Shown here: in pieces, positions 1 to 6,415 of the stretch | How the letters are laid out: every line of letters begins with the position of its first letter | How positions within the stretch are numbered: the stretch's first letter is position 1 | From: Euryarchaeota archaeon UBA602 | GTDB taxonomy: Archaea > Thermoplasmatota > Poseidoniia > Poseidoniales > Thalassarchaeaceae | Direction of reading: 5' to 3' | Assembly (NCBI GenBank): GCA_002498455.1 | Contig: DAHO01000094.1 | Span: 1 to 19,545 of the forward strand | Length of the DNA stretch: 19,545 nucleotides | The notes under the pieces: generated by a model | Told to the model about the DNA's origin: nothing | The model's input: only the letters and a program-made list of their open reading frames with translations | Databases searched by the model: none | Made by a program: the position numbers and the translations under genes

Positions 1-141
1 CCTCTCATCAAACAAACGATTGACGCTCGAATAAACTCCCCGGAGAAGGTGCATCCATGGAATGTCGAGCACTCGGTAGAAAATGAGGCTGCATGGGCTG
101 CAAAGGCTCCCGAATTCCATTGGAGAACACGGCGCCGCTAA
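1..141 (+). CDS. C-terminal end of an unrecognised protein (5'-truncated by the window)
   Basis: Frame 1 is open from the first base to a TAA at 139-141 and gives the last 46 residues of a protein. The composition looks coding (HPWNVEHSVENEAAW, then an Arg-rich end WRTRRR), with no low-complexity bias. I do not recognise the family from this fragment. A hairpin with a 6-bp stem lies 20 bases after the stop, as expected at a gene end. A longer reading frame on the opposite strand covers the same bases, but its protein is rich in Ser/Pro/Arg, resembles nothing I know, and would run through the recombinase start region. The gene starts outside the window, so length and function cannot be judged. 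Confidence 0.6.
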   Translation, partial: PLIKQTIDARINSPEKVHPWNVEHSVENEAAWAAKAPEFHWRTRRR

Positions 142-160
142 TCCCTCGGCAATTGAAAAA

Positions 161-177
161 CGCCCACCATCTGGGCG
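161..177 (+). terminator. 6-bp hairpin downstream of the first gene, possible terminator or processing site
   Basis: CGCCCA (161-166) and TGGGCG (172-177) form a perfect 6-bp stem around the loop CCATC. It sits 20 bases after the stop codon of the partial gene and upstream of the recombinase. The run after it (GATAATCTTT) is only weakly T-rich, and archaeal termination mostly depends on T-runs rather than hairpins. The terminator role is therefore tentative. Confidence 0.35.
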
Positions 178-230
178 GATAATCTTTGAGCACTATCGCA
201 GCATTCATACCCGTATACCCTGACTGCCGA

Positions 231-244
231 ATCCCTTCGGGGAT
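231..244 (+). other. C(UUCG)G tetraloop hairpin upstream of the recombinase gene
   Basis: ATCCC (231-235), TTCG (236-239) and GGGAT (240-244) form a 5-bp stem closed by the very stable C(UUCG)G tetraloop. An alternative pairing of AATCCC (230-235) with GGGATT (245-250) competes with it. The structure lies in the 142-347 leader before the recombinase start. It argues that this stretch is an untranslated leader, or a small RNA, rather than extra N-terminal coding sequence. Confidence 0.4.
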
Positions 245-347
245 GGGATTGCAGAGGTCTTTGGCCTCAGGACGGAAGCGCATGCAGAATGAAGAAAGAC
301 GGGAATTGGCTGAAAATGGTTGGTCGGATCCGACCTTGAGGGGGCGA

Positions 348-1376
348 ATGGCGACCCCGTTTTCAGAAGAGGTCATCGGGGTACCATTTGGACTCCCAAG
401 TCGACTGGTAAGACTCGCAGATTTGCCATGGCATGGCTGCTATGAAATGCAGCTGGCGAGTGAAAAGAAAAGCGCTCACACACTTCGCTCTTATCGAACC
501 GCAACCAAGCAATTCCTTCTAACCGAAATCCCGGGTGAATTGAAACCCTCTTGGGATGCATTACAGAACATCAGTGTCAAGGAAATTTCTCGATGGGTAG
601 ACCCGAACAATGGGCGTCTGGATTTGTGGGTTCAGTCCATTTCAAATCTTGCCTCAGCAACCATCAATGCGCGGCTGGCATCGGTGAGCCATCTATTGAA
701 TTGGCTTGGGCACCGAGTTCCAGACTGGGTAACAAGACCACAAAAGGGGCGAAGTCTACCAAAAACACTGACCTATCGAGAAATGGAGCGACTGAAAGAA
801 GCCGCAGCTACGAGCGAAAACCCGTTTGCCAATCTAGTCATCACATTGTTTCTCGATACAGGCATGAGAGTTTCTGAGTTGTGCGCATTGGATCGATCAG
901 CGGTTGATATCGACGATTTCTCTGCCACCGTACGTGAAGGTAAGGGCGGTAAAGATCGATTGGTATTGTTCACCGAAGCTACCGTAAATGCAATTGAGGC
1001 ATACAACCAAATTCGGGCGATGATAATCCAACGCCATCCACCAGGTGACGAGCACAGAGATGCCTTGATCCTAAATCGCAGAGGGCGACGCTTGACCCCT
1101 CGAGCAGTTCAAAAATTGATGGATTCAATGGCTGATGCTGCAGATATTCCCCGATCAAAACTCAGCCCTCATACACTTCGACACAACTTTGCTACAGGCC
1201 TTTTGGAGCGAGGGGTGGATTTGGTCAGCATCCAGAGATTGATGGGGCACTCAAACATCTCAACAACGCGGGTCTACTTGGAAATTAGTGACCAAAGCCT
1301 TCGTGAAATCTACCATCGCGCACAGATGGCGCAACGCGTACAGGAAGGAGCTCAAGGACATTCCAAAGAAGAATGA
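348..1376 (+). CDS. xerA: Xer-type tyrosine recombinase/integrase
   Basis: A site-specific recombinase of the tyrosine family, 342 residues from the chosen start. Archaeal XerA resolves chromosome dimers at a dif site. An N-terminal SAM-like core-binding domain (from about residue 30, ending near LNWLGHRVPDW) precedes the catalytic domain. The full catalytic set is visible: R174 in TGMRVSEL, K202 in GKGGKDRLV, H275-x-x-R278 in PHTLRHN, H301 in LMGHSNIST and the nucleophile Y310 in TTRVYLE. I chose ATG 348 because GAGGGGG sits just upstream and the core-binding domain begins soon after. ATG 282 and TTG 186 are in frame, but the latter would translate through the UUCG hairpin. The gene is slightly longer than typical XerA (about 290 residues). 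No cassette, att repeat or phage gene adjoins it, so a housekeeping role is more likely than a mobile integrase. It ends one base from the convergent HhH gene. Confidence 0.9.
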   Translation: MATPFSEEVIGVPFGLPSRLVRLADLPWHGCYEMQLASEKKSAHTLRSYRTATKQFLLTEIPGELKPSWDALQNISVKEISRWVDPNNGRLDLWVQSISNLASATINARLASVSHLLNWLGHRVPDWVTRPQKGRSLPKTLTYREMERLKEAAATSENPFANLVITLFLDTGMRVSELCALDRSAVDIDDFSATVREGKGGKDRLVLFTEATVNAIEAYNQIRAMIIQRHPPGDEHRDALILNRRGRRLTPRAVQKLMDSMADAADIPRSKLSPHTLRHNFATGLLERGVDLVSIQRLMGHSNISTTRVYLEISDQSLREIYHRAQMAQRVQEGAQGHSKEE

Positions 1377-1377
1377 A

Positions 1378-1845
1378 TCAGTCCTTTGTTTTCCATTTCT
1401 TGATTTTGTCCTTCCAATTAGGTGTCGGAATAACGTTGCTCTTGACCTCAACCGTCTTGTCATCCTTTTTCTTGACCTTGGCCTTCTTGGCAGGTGATTT
1501 TTTCTTCGCCGGTATGGCTTTCTTGGCTTTCGCAGTTCCTTTCGAGGCTGCAGTTTTGGCTGTCATCGCGATAGTCTTGGCTTTCGCTGCTGCCTGCTTT
1601 GGCGCTGCCTTAGCCGTCTTCACCGCATTCTTGGCCGTGGACTTGGCTGCAGCTGCCATCAATTTCTTGGCTGTGGCAGAAGTAAGGCCCGCTGCGATGA
1701 GTTTCTTCATACTCGCTTTTGCCAATTGATTTGCAGTACGAATCCCGCCCGCAACCAACTTTTGTGCAGTTGATTTTCCTACGCCGGGAACGCTCTGTAG
1801 GTTCTCGATTGCTTTATCGTCGCCGGAGGCCTTCTTCTTCGCCAT
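1378..1845 (-). CDS. Helix-hairpin-helix protein with a histone-H1-like Lys/Ala-rich tail
   Basis: A 155-residue, strongly basic protein, probably DNA-binding. Residues about 12-67 carry helix-hairpin-helix signatures (LQSVPGVGKSTAQKLVAGGI, then a second, weaker repeat LIAAGLTSATAKKLM), the fold that grips DNA backbones non-specifically in topoisomerase V, DNA ligase and RuvA. Residues about 68-135 are a low-complexity tail of Ala, Lys, Thr and Pro (AKKAIPAKKKSPAKKAKVKKK) resembling the C-terminal tail of eukaryotic H1 and bacterial H1-like proteins. The end (NVIPTPNWKDKIKKWKTKD) is more ordered. ATG 1845 is chosen because GGAG lies eight bases upstream and MAKKK begins a natural basic N terminus; a longer frame starts at 1905. 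The stop is one base from the recombinase stop. Role in chromatin or nucleoid organisation is inference. Confidence 0.8.
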   Translation of the reverse strand: MAKKKASGDDKAIENLQSVPGVGKSTAQKLVAGGIRTANQLAKASMKKLIAAGLTSATAKKLMAAAAKSTAKNAVKTAKAAPKQAAAKAKTIAMTAKTAASKGTAKAKKAIPAKKKSPAKKAKVKKKDDKTVEVKSNVIPTPNWKDKIKKWKTKD

Positions 1846-1930
1846 GTTTGCCGCTCCGAACCGTACAAAACGTGGAACGTATTGAAGTTGTTCTTTGTGT
1901 CGCAAGGTCAGAAGGGGACCCTAGGAGGCG

Positions 1931-2857
1931 ATGAACATCACCAATGAATCTCTGCTGGACGGACTTGATTCGCAACTTTTTGCTCAGGTTCATTCGGGTG
2001 ACCCCGAGATGAAAATTGATCAAGATGCACGCCTACGTCATGCAAATTTTCCGGGTGCAGAAGGAAGCTTGTTCCTGGGGGATGTGACAGATGCATTGCT
2101 TCGTTGCTTCGGTGCGCATGAGCCCCCCCGGGTGACTGAATTGCCTGGTTTTGATCAACAACGATGGGTTCTCGTTGTATCGGACCCCGAAGTGAGCATC
2201 ACCATAGAAAGTCGATCTTATTGGGGGATGGGTTTGCTATCGACATGTTTCCTCAATGGCATCAAAATCGTTGGCCCTCTGAAGAGGCGCGCCCGTATCG
2301 TGTTTGATTTGGCTGCAGCCTTGGGAAGGAATCCATGGGAGGCGAAGTGGAAGAATCGGTTCGCAAAGAGCACAGGAGTTGCTTCTACAGAGGAGAAAGA
2401 AAAATGGGAAGCACTCATTGAATATGGACGGGAGGACCTGTCAAACACCATCGATTCAATTCGAACGAAGGCAGAATCGCTAGAACAGGATTTGCCTTCA
2501 CTTGCCGATGATGCACCCGATGGTTGGGATGGTGATTTGGCTCTCGAAGAAATCGGCGCAGCATATGCAGAATGTGAGGTTGCAAAGGATGCCTTGCACG
2601 ACCGCTCGGCAACCGGAGTTGAACGTGCTCTTGCCAGAGCCGAAGCACACATCATCGAGGCTGATCCTAGAACTGAAGTTGCTGCCCAGTTTGAGGGTGG
2701 AGATGTATTGGAGGAAATGGCATCGATTGAAGCCGATGATTTGGACCTCACCGATCAAGTGCTTGAATTTGAGGAACTCCCCAAGGAGGCGATTAGAACA
2801 CAATCGGCACTTAGTGAGGACGAAATCCCCTTCATCGATCTTGCCGAAGAAGAATAA
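1931..2857 (+). CDS. Acidic protein of unknown function
   Basis: A 308-residue soluble protein that I do not recognise. The N-terminal half (about 1-150) looks like a compact alpha/beta domain with hydrophobic strands (QRWVLVVSDPEVSITIES) and a short hydrophobic stretch (GMGLLSTCFLNGIKIVG). The C-terminal half is helical and very acidic, with coiled-coil-like segments (EEKEKWEALIEYGREDL, ALARAEAHIIEADP) and an end rich in Asp/Glu (DEIPFIDLAEEE). There is no signal peptide or clear membrane span. A strong AGGAGG (1923-1928) precedes ATG 1931 by two bases. It is transcribed divergently from the basic HhH protein across an 85-base gap, and its stop abuts the convergent Sec61-beta stop with no intervening base. 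Confidence 0.8.
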   Translation: MNITNESLLDGLDSQLFAQVHSGDPEMKIDQDARLRHANFPGAEGSLFLGDVTDALLRCFGAHEPPRVTELPGFDQQRWVLVVSDPEVSITIESRSYWGMGLLSTCFLNGIKIVGPLKRRARIVFDLAAALGRNPWEAKWKNRFAKSTGVASTEEKEKWEALIEYGREDLSNTIDSIRTKAESLEQDLPSLADDAPDGWDGDLALEEIGAAYAECEVAKDALHDRSATGVERALARAEAHIIEADPRTEVAAQFEGGDVLEEMASIEADDLDLTDQVLEFEELPKEAIRTQSALSEDEIPFIDLAEEE

Positions 2858-3064
2858 TCAGAAGCCGGTGAGTTGAGCCCAAGCCCACTGAAGAACGCCG
2901 TGATTCAAGAGATAAATGACGATACTGACTGCAATACAAGCGAAGTAAATCGTGCCCTTCGAAATTTGAATTGCATCGTCGCTCTCTTCATCGAAATATC
3001 GAATCAGACCTGCGGCCTGCTGGATGTTCGGGCCACCCTTCTTCTTCGACTTCTTTACAGCCAT
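2858..3064 (-). CDS. secG: Preprotein translocase subunit Sec61-beta (archaeal SecG)
   Basis: The small, tail-anchored subunit of the archaeal SecYE-beta protein-conducting channel in the cytoplasmic membrane. The 68-residue protein has the family layout: a Lys-rich N terminus (MAVKKSKKKGG), the conserved stretch PNIQQAAGLIRYFDEESDDAIQIS, and one C-terminal transmembrane helix (about residues 40-60, GTIYFACIAVSIVIYLL). Length and motif match archaeal Sec61-beta well. ATG 3064 is the only sensible start. The gene lies 63 bases downstream of the co-directional small orphan 3128-3490 and could be cotranscribed with it. It is convergent, with zero spacing, to the acidic orphan. Confidence 0.93.
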   Translation of the reverse strand: MAVKKSKKKGGPNIQQAAGLIRYFDEESDDAIQISKGTIYFACIAVSIVIYLLNHGVLQWAWAQLTGF

Positions 3065-3127
3065 GCGATTCGCCGACCCGCCTTTCGTATTTCAAGACGC
3101 CGAATTGAAAAACCCGAGAAAAAAACC

Positions 3128-3490
3128 TCAGGGGTCGAGTGTTTCAATCAGTACAACGCCGTTGTTGAACTCTACAATTCGGCTTGCAGCATCCATTGCA
3201 GAGTCCAAACCATTGGTCATGAACAATTCACGGCGACGACCGTCTTCGGTCTGTAGTACCAAACGGTGGCTGAGTTTCTCCAACACTTTCCGATCGACTG
3301 TTTGCCAAACCCATGCATCCGATTCGATGGTCATTAATGCTTCAACGGGAACCAGGGGCCCCTGTGCTGAACCCACGCGACGGGCACGGTCTGTGAGTTG
3401 TGTCAATTTAGCTGCAGTTTCGACTGCATTCGTCCTCTTTGTCTCGCTTGTAGATGCGTATCTACGAGCCGGCTTTCGCTGTGTTGTCAT
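3128..3490 (-). CDS. Small protein of unknown function
   Basis: A 120-residue soluble protein with a basic, low-complexity N terminus (TTQRKPARRYASTSETKR) followed by an ordered domain. Helices TAAKLTQLTDRARR and DRKVLEKLSHRLV alternate with strands (LVLQTEDGRRRELFM, NNGVVLIETLDP). I do not recognise the family. ATG 3490 is preferred to the upstream ATG 3526, because the latter would place a 17-bp palindrome and the SD-like GGATGGG inside the coding region. It lies between the polytopic membrane protein and Sec61-beta on the same strand. Two inverted repeats occupy its upstream region and suggest regulated expression, possibly autoregulation. The basic N terminus would suit nucleic-acid binding, but no motif proves it. 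Confidence 0.75.
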   Translation of the reverse strand: MTTQRKPARRYASTSETKRTNAVETAAKLTQLTDRARRVGSAQGPLVPVEALMTIESDAWVWQTVDRKVLEKLSHRLVLQTEDGRRRELFMTNGLDSAMDAASRIVEFNNGVVLIETLDP

Positions 3491-3503
3491 TTGAATCCCA
3501 TCC

Positions 3504-3520
3504 TGTAACCAATGGTTACA
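3504..3520 (-). promoter_or_regulatory. 17-bp perfect palindrome upstream of the small orphan, candidate operator or leader hairpin
   Basis: TGTAACC (3504-3510), AAT spacer, GGTTACA (3514-3520). It ends 14 bases before the ATG at 3490, on the 5' side of the SD-like GGATGGG. On the minus strand it would fall near the transcription start or in the early leader if the TTATACC sequence inside the neighbouring repeat (about 3544-3550) acts as the TATA box. Confidence 0.5.
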
Positions 3521-3535
3521 TTTCATTCATCCGAG

Positions 3536-3554
3536 ACGGTTCAGGTATAACCGT
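3536..3554 (-). promoter_or_regulatory. Second inverted repeat, overlapping a TATA-like element
   Basis: ACGGTT (3536-3541), seven-base spacer, AACCGT (3549-3554), perfect arms. It shares the GGTT/AACC half-site core with the palindrome at 3504-3520 and lies about 16 bases from it. Read on the minus strand it contains GGTTATACC, a plausible TATA element for the gene starting at 3490. Paired sites over a core promoter fit binding by a dimeric repressor; this is inference. Confidence 0.45.
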
Positions 3555-3588
3555 TAGGGCTGACAAGATATCGAAGATGTCGGTTTCT

Positions 3589-4731
3589 TTACTCCTCTTC
3601 TTGAACCGGAGACGAGAATCGTATCAATAAGGGAGCAACAAGGAGTAGCGCCAAAATTGATGAGGTGATGAATGCGCTCAAGTACAGAACCAGTGGTAGT
3701 AGCAATGTGAATGCAGTCAATTCCAGCAAGCGCCGATTGCGACTAAGTTTAGGACGCGCTTCCGGCAATGTCCCAATCCAAGGCATGATGATTACTGCAA
3801 TAAGTAATGGAAGCTGAAAGGTTCCGATATGAGCAATGTTCGGGAGCAATGCAGGAGCGAAGACCATGCCGGTGAGGAATCCCCATGCTTCAGGACGAGG
3901 ATGGGCATCAAAGCCTGCCAACGGTGTCAAAGCACCTAGAATACCGCAGAAAAGAATCCAGCCGATTGCATAGCGTGTAGCCCAAGTGATACTGTCATCT
4001 GAACTTGGATCTTGCATCACAGAATAAAGCAACAGAATGACTGTCATTACGAATATGACGAGCAAGCCGACCCAACGCCTACGGGAAGCAATTCCTCGAG
4101 ACGAATCAACCCTTAATGCCGAAGATCGATGGGCGGTTATACCCAGTAGCATCCACGCAATCGGGCTGTTGGTCAAATCTATGAACGCAATCAGAACACA
4201 GAAAATGGCAATTATATGCATCGAAGAAGCCGTTTCCTGCCGTGTCAGCGAAGGGACCACTAGACCCGACAACAAGAGGCCGATGATTGGGTAAGCGAGT
4301 GATTGCCAGTCCAAGACTGAGGGTTGAGAAGAAAGAGGTGTAGAAGCAATTGTTGCGAAACCATCCGGATTGATTTCCCAGCCCAAAATCAATACCCAGA
4401 TGAAGGCTGACCAACGAGACTCCTGTAGATGATTGACTCGAAACGTCAATCCCGCAGAAAATCCAAACAATAGTCCCAACATGAGGCCATCTGGACCTGA
4501 AAAAATATACATCAACGTTGCAAGACCGGTGACATCATTGGGTAGATATCCAACGACATGAGCATCGGTCAAGTCAACCTCCCAGAAGGCAAAGAGACGG
4601 AGAAGAACGACCAAGCCCACAATGCAAATTGGAAATTTTTGCAGCCATGTTGGCAAGCGATCTACAAAGAAAAGAACGAGTGGAGTGGCCAACAACGCCA
4701 CCGTCAGGAGGAGCGTTGTGAGATTCGCCAT
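3589..4731 (-). CDS. Polytopic membrane protein of unknown function
   Basis: A 380-residue integral membrane protein with roughly ten hydrophobic segments, for example TTLLLTVALLATPLVLFFV near the N terminus, PICIVGLVVLLRLFAFW, LMLGLLFGFSAGL, AFIWVLILGW, IIGLLLSGLVVP, IIAIFCVLIAF, WVGLLVIFVMTVILLLY and a long pair of C-terminal spans before the acidic end SSPVQEEE. A central Arg-rich loop (SRGIASRRRW) marks a cytoplasmic side. I see no transporter or enzyme signature and cannot name a family. ATG 4731 is chosen over ATG 4746 and 4797 because GAGAGG lies seven bases upstream. The gene is divergent from the m5C methyltransferase across 77 bases that contain an 18-bp inverted repeat. Confidence 0.8.
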   Translation of the reverse strand: MANLTTLLLTVALLATPLVLFFVDRLPTWLQKFPICIVGLVVLLRLFAFWEVDLTDAHVVGYLPNDVTGLATLMYIFSGPDGLMLGLLFGFSAGLTFRVNHLQESRWSAFIWVLILGWEINPDGFATIASTPLSSQPSVLDWQSLAYPIIGLLLSGLVVPSLTRQETASSMHIIAIFCVLIAFIDLTNSPIAWMLLGITAHRSSALRVDSSRGIASRRRWVGLLVIFVMTVILLLYSVMQDPSSDDSITWATRYAIGWILFCGILGALTPLAGFDAHPRPEAWGFLTGMVFAPALLPNIAHIGTFQLPLLIAVIIMPWIGTLPEARPKLSRNRRLLELTAFTLLLPLVLYLSAFITSSILALLLVAPLLIRFSSPVQEEE

Positions 4732-4782
4732 GAGGTGGCCTCTCATGCACACACATTGAAGGTTGGGCGTCTCCGATGCGCT

Positions 4783-4800
4783 GAAGTGAGGTATCACTTC
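4783..4800 (+). promoter_or_regulatory. 18-bp inverted repeat between divergent genes
   Basis: GAAGTGA (4783-4789), spacer GGTA, TCACTTC (4794-4800), perfect 7-base arms. It ends eight bases before the methyltransferase ATG (4809) and 52 bases from the divergent membrane-protein start. As DNA it could be an operator for either gene. As RNA it would be a hairpin at the very 5' end of the methyltransferase message. No clear Shine-Dalgarno sequence lies between it and the ATG. Confidence 0.45.
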
Positions 4801-4808
4801 GCCATATC

Positions 4809-6380
4809 ATGGCGGGCATGGTTTCTGATTGGCGAGCTCATGCAGCCGAGAGTGAATTGGCCAAACTCGTCGAAGAATTACGACCTGGCGAACTGAATGT
4901 TTGGTTAGATTCCGCCACGCCTCGATTGCCCGAAACGGTGCGTGTCAATCCATGTCGAAAGGATGTACAATGGACACTGGATTTATTGCTACAAATGGGC
5001 GCTACCCCAATCGATTGGTTCACGTCGAAAGGTGGAGCTTTTACCATGCCTTGGGAAAAGGCTCGATGTGAGAATGATCAATTCATCGAAAATATCAGGG
5101 CATTGCATACATCTGGGAGAATAACAAGACAAGAAGCTGCATCGATGATGCCAGTGCAAGCATTGGAGATTCAACCCGGAGATCGAGTATTGGATTTGTG
5201 CGCTGCACCGGGTTCGAAGACAACGCAAATTGCTGAAGCCTTGGATGGTGCTGGACTCGTGGTGGCCAATGAACCAAACCCTGGAAGAGCGAATAATTTG
5301 GTTTCAAATGTACAACGTTCCGGACATCTGAATGTCGTGGTCGTCCGTCAAGATGGGCGAAATTTCCCCAGAGTTGCTGAGCCTGGTTTTGATCGAATCC
5401 TTGTCGATGCACCATGCACTGGAACGGGGACGACGCGGAAGAATACCGATGTATGGGCCACATGGAAACCACACCATGGAGAGCATATGTCTCGCTTGCA
5501 AGTCGGAATTCTATCCCGGGCTGCATTGTTGCTTCGACCGGGTGGGACCATGGTCTACTCTACGTGCTCGATCGATCCAAAGGAAAACGAACATGTGGTG
5601 GAGCAAGTCTTGGAACGCTACCCTTGGCTTTCTCTGAAAAAGGTGAATCGTACAGAATTGTTTCCTGGACTCAATACTCGTCCGGGTAGAACGGATTTTA
5701 CCAAAGATTGTATTCGTGTTTGGAATGACGAAAATGATGGTTCCGGATTTTTCATCGCTGTATTTACTCAGGATGAAGAGGGACAGACTTCAGCCAGAGC
5801 CACGCGGGCGCATCCGCGTGATTTTGGCAAAGTTCCAACCCCGATCTCAGCAAAACCCCTAGGCAAGATGGATTTGCGATTGGGTGATTCAATTGATCTC
5901 CAATTGTTCAGTGAGTGGGGAATGGAAACACATGGATTGACACTTTGGAGGCGCGGCCAGTACGCGCATGTCAGTATTGATGCAATTCGGGAATGGTTGT
6001 GGGATTCACCTCGATTGACTGGAAAACACCAACTGTATCCTGGTGGCCATTGGCAACCCTTGCGTGTCCTGCAGGCTGGACAACCAATTTGGAAAATTCG
6101 AAAGGAACAAAATCGATTCATCTCAACAGGTGTTCATGGATTGGCCGATCGGGTCACAAATCATTGCTTGTCTGTGGATCGGGCTTTGGCCATTCGTTTG
6201 CTGGATGGCGAGGAACCTGGGCGTTCAACCTTGACCCAAGCATTCCAAGGACAACGTGATGGAGGTGTACTTCTCCGTTGTGAAGATGAATTCATTCCAG
6301 CTTGGTTGGCGGGGAAATTGAGTTTGATGATGACAGATGCAGAACAGCATATTCTGAGATTGAAACTCGGACTCCTGTGA
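4809..6380 (+). CDS. RNA (cytosine-5)-methyltransferase, NSUN/Trm4 type
   Basis: An S-adenosylmethionine-dependent enzyme forming 5-methylcytosine in tRNA or rRNA, 523 residues. The SAM-binding motif DLCAAPGSKTTQ lies at 129-140, motif IV DAPCTGTG at 200-207 (C203, the release cysteine) and motif VI YSTCSIDPKENE at 250-261 (C253, the nucleophile that attacks C6). After motif IV the sequence TTRKNTDVWATW resembles the RKN-x-DVW signature of eukaryotic NSUN2/Trm4 more than bacterial RsmB/RsmF. The N-terminal part (VRVNPCRKD) fits the RNA-binding region of the family. Residues about 350-523 form a C-terminal region that is probably PUA-like. ATG 4809 or ATG 4818 could start it; neither has a good Shine-Dalgarno sequence, so a leaderless or nearly leaderless message is possible. 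The two-TM protein follows closely and may be coupled. The exact RNA target cannot be read from sequence. Confidence 0.92.
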   Translation: MAGMVSDWRAHAAESELAKLVEELRPGELNVWLDSATPRLPETVRVNPCRKDVQWTLDLLLQMGATPIDWFTSKGGAFTMPWEKARCENDQFIENIRALHTSGRITRQEAASMMPVQALEIQPGDRVLDLCAAPGSKTTQIAEALDGAGLVVANEPNPGRANNLVSNVQRSGHLNVVVVRQDGRNFPRVAEPGFDRILVDAPCTGTGTTRKNTDVWATWKPHHGEHMSRLQVGILSRAALLLRPGGTMVYSTCSIDPKENEHVVEQVLERYPWLSLKKVNRTELFPGLNTRPGRTDFTKDCIRVWNDENDGSGFFIAVFTQDEEGQTSARATRAHPRDFGKVPTPISAKPLGKMDLRLGDSIDLQLFSEWGMETHGLTLWRRGQYAHVSIDAIREWLWDSPRLTGKHQLYPGGHWQPLRVLQAGQPIWKIRKEQNRFISTGVHGLADRVTNHCLSVDRALAIRLLDGEEPGRSTLTQAFQGQRDGGVLLRCEDEFIPAWLAGKLSLMMTDAEQHILRLKLGLL

Positions 6381-6415
6381 GAGACATTCATGCGCCATCG
6401 TTCGTTCGCGGAACC

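Noticed and set aside
142..347. A dif-like XerA target site next to its gene
   Set aside because: I looked for a 28-base site with imperfect inverted arms and a short A/T-rich centre and saw none; the inverted repeats present are short GC hairpins.
8..376. Minus-strand open frame of about 120 codons over the partial first gene and recombinase leader
   Set aside because: It overlaps a plausible plus-strand gene end and the recombinase start, its product is Ser/Pro/Arg-rich without recognisable motifs, and the two hairpins lie within it.
348..1376. Recombinase as an integrase of a mobile element or integron
   Set aside because: No att-type direct repeats, cassette array, tRNA adjacent to the gene, or phage/plasmid genes were found; the neighbours look chromosomal.
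2218..2751. Minus-strand open frame of about 177 codons inside the acidic orphan
   Set aside because: The Ser/Ala-rich product mirrors the GAN/GCN codons of the acidic gene; the sense frame has a strong Shine-Dalgarno sequence.
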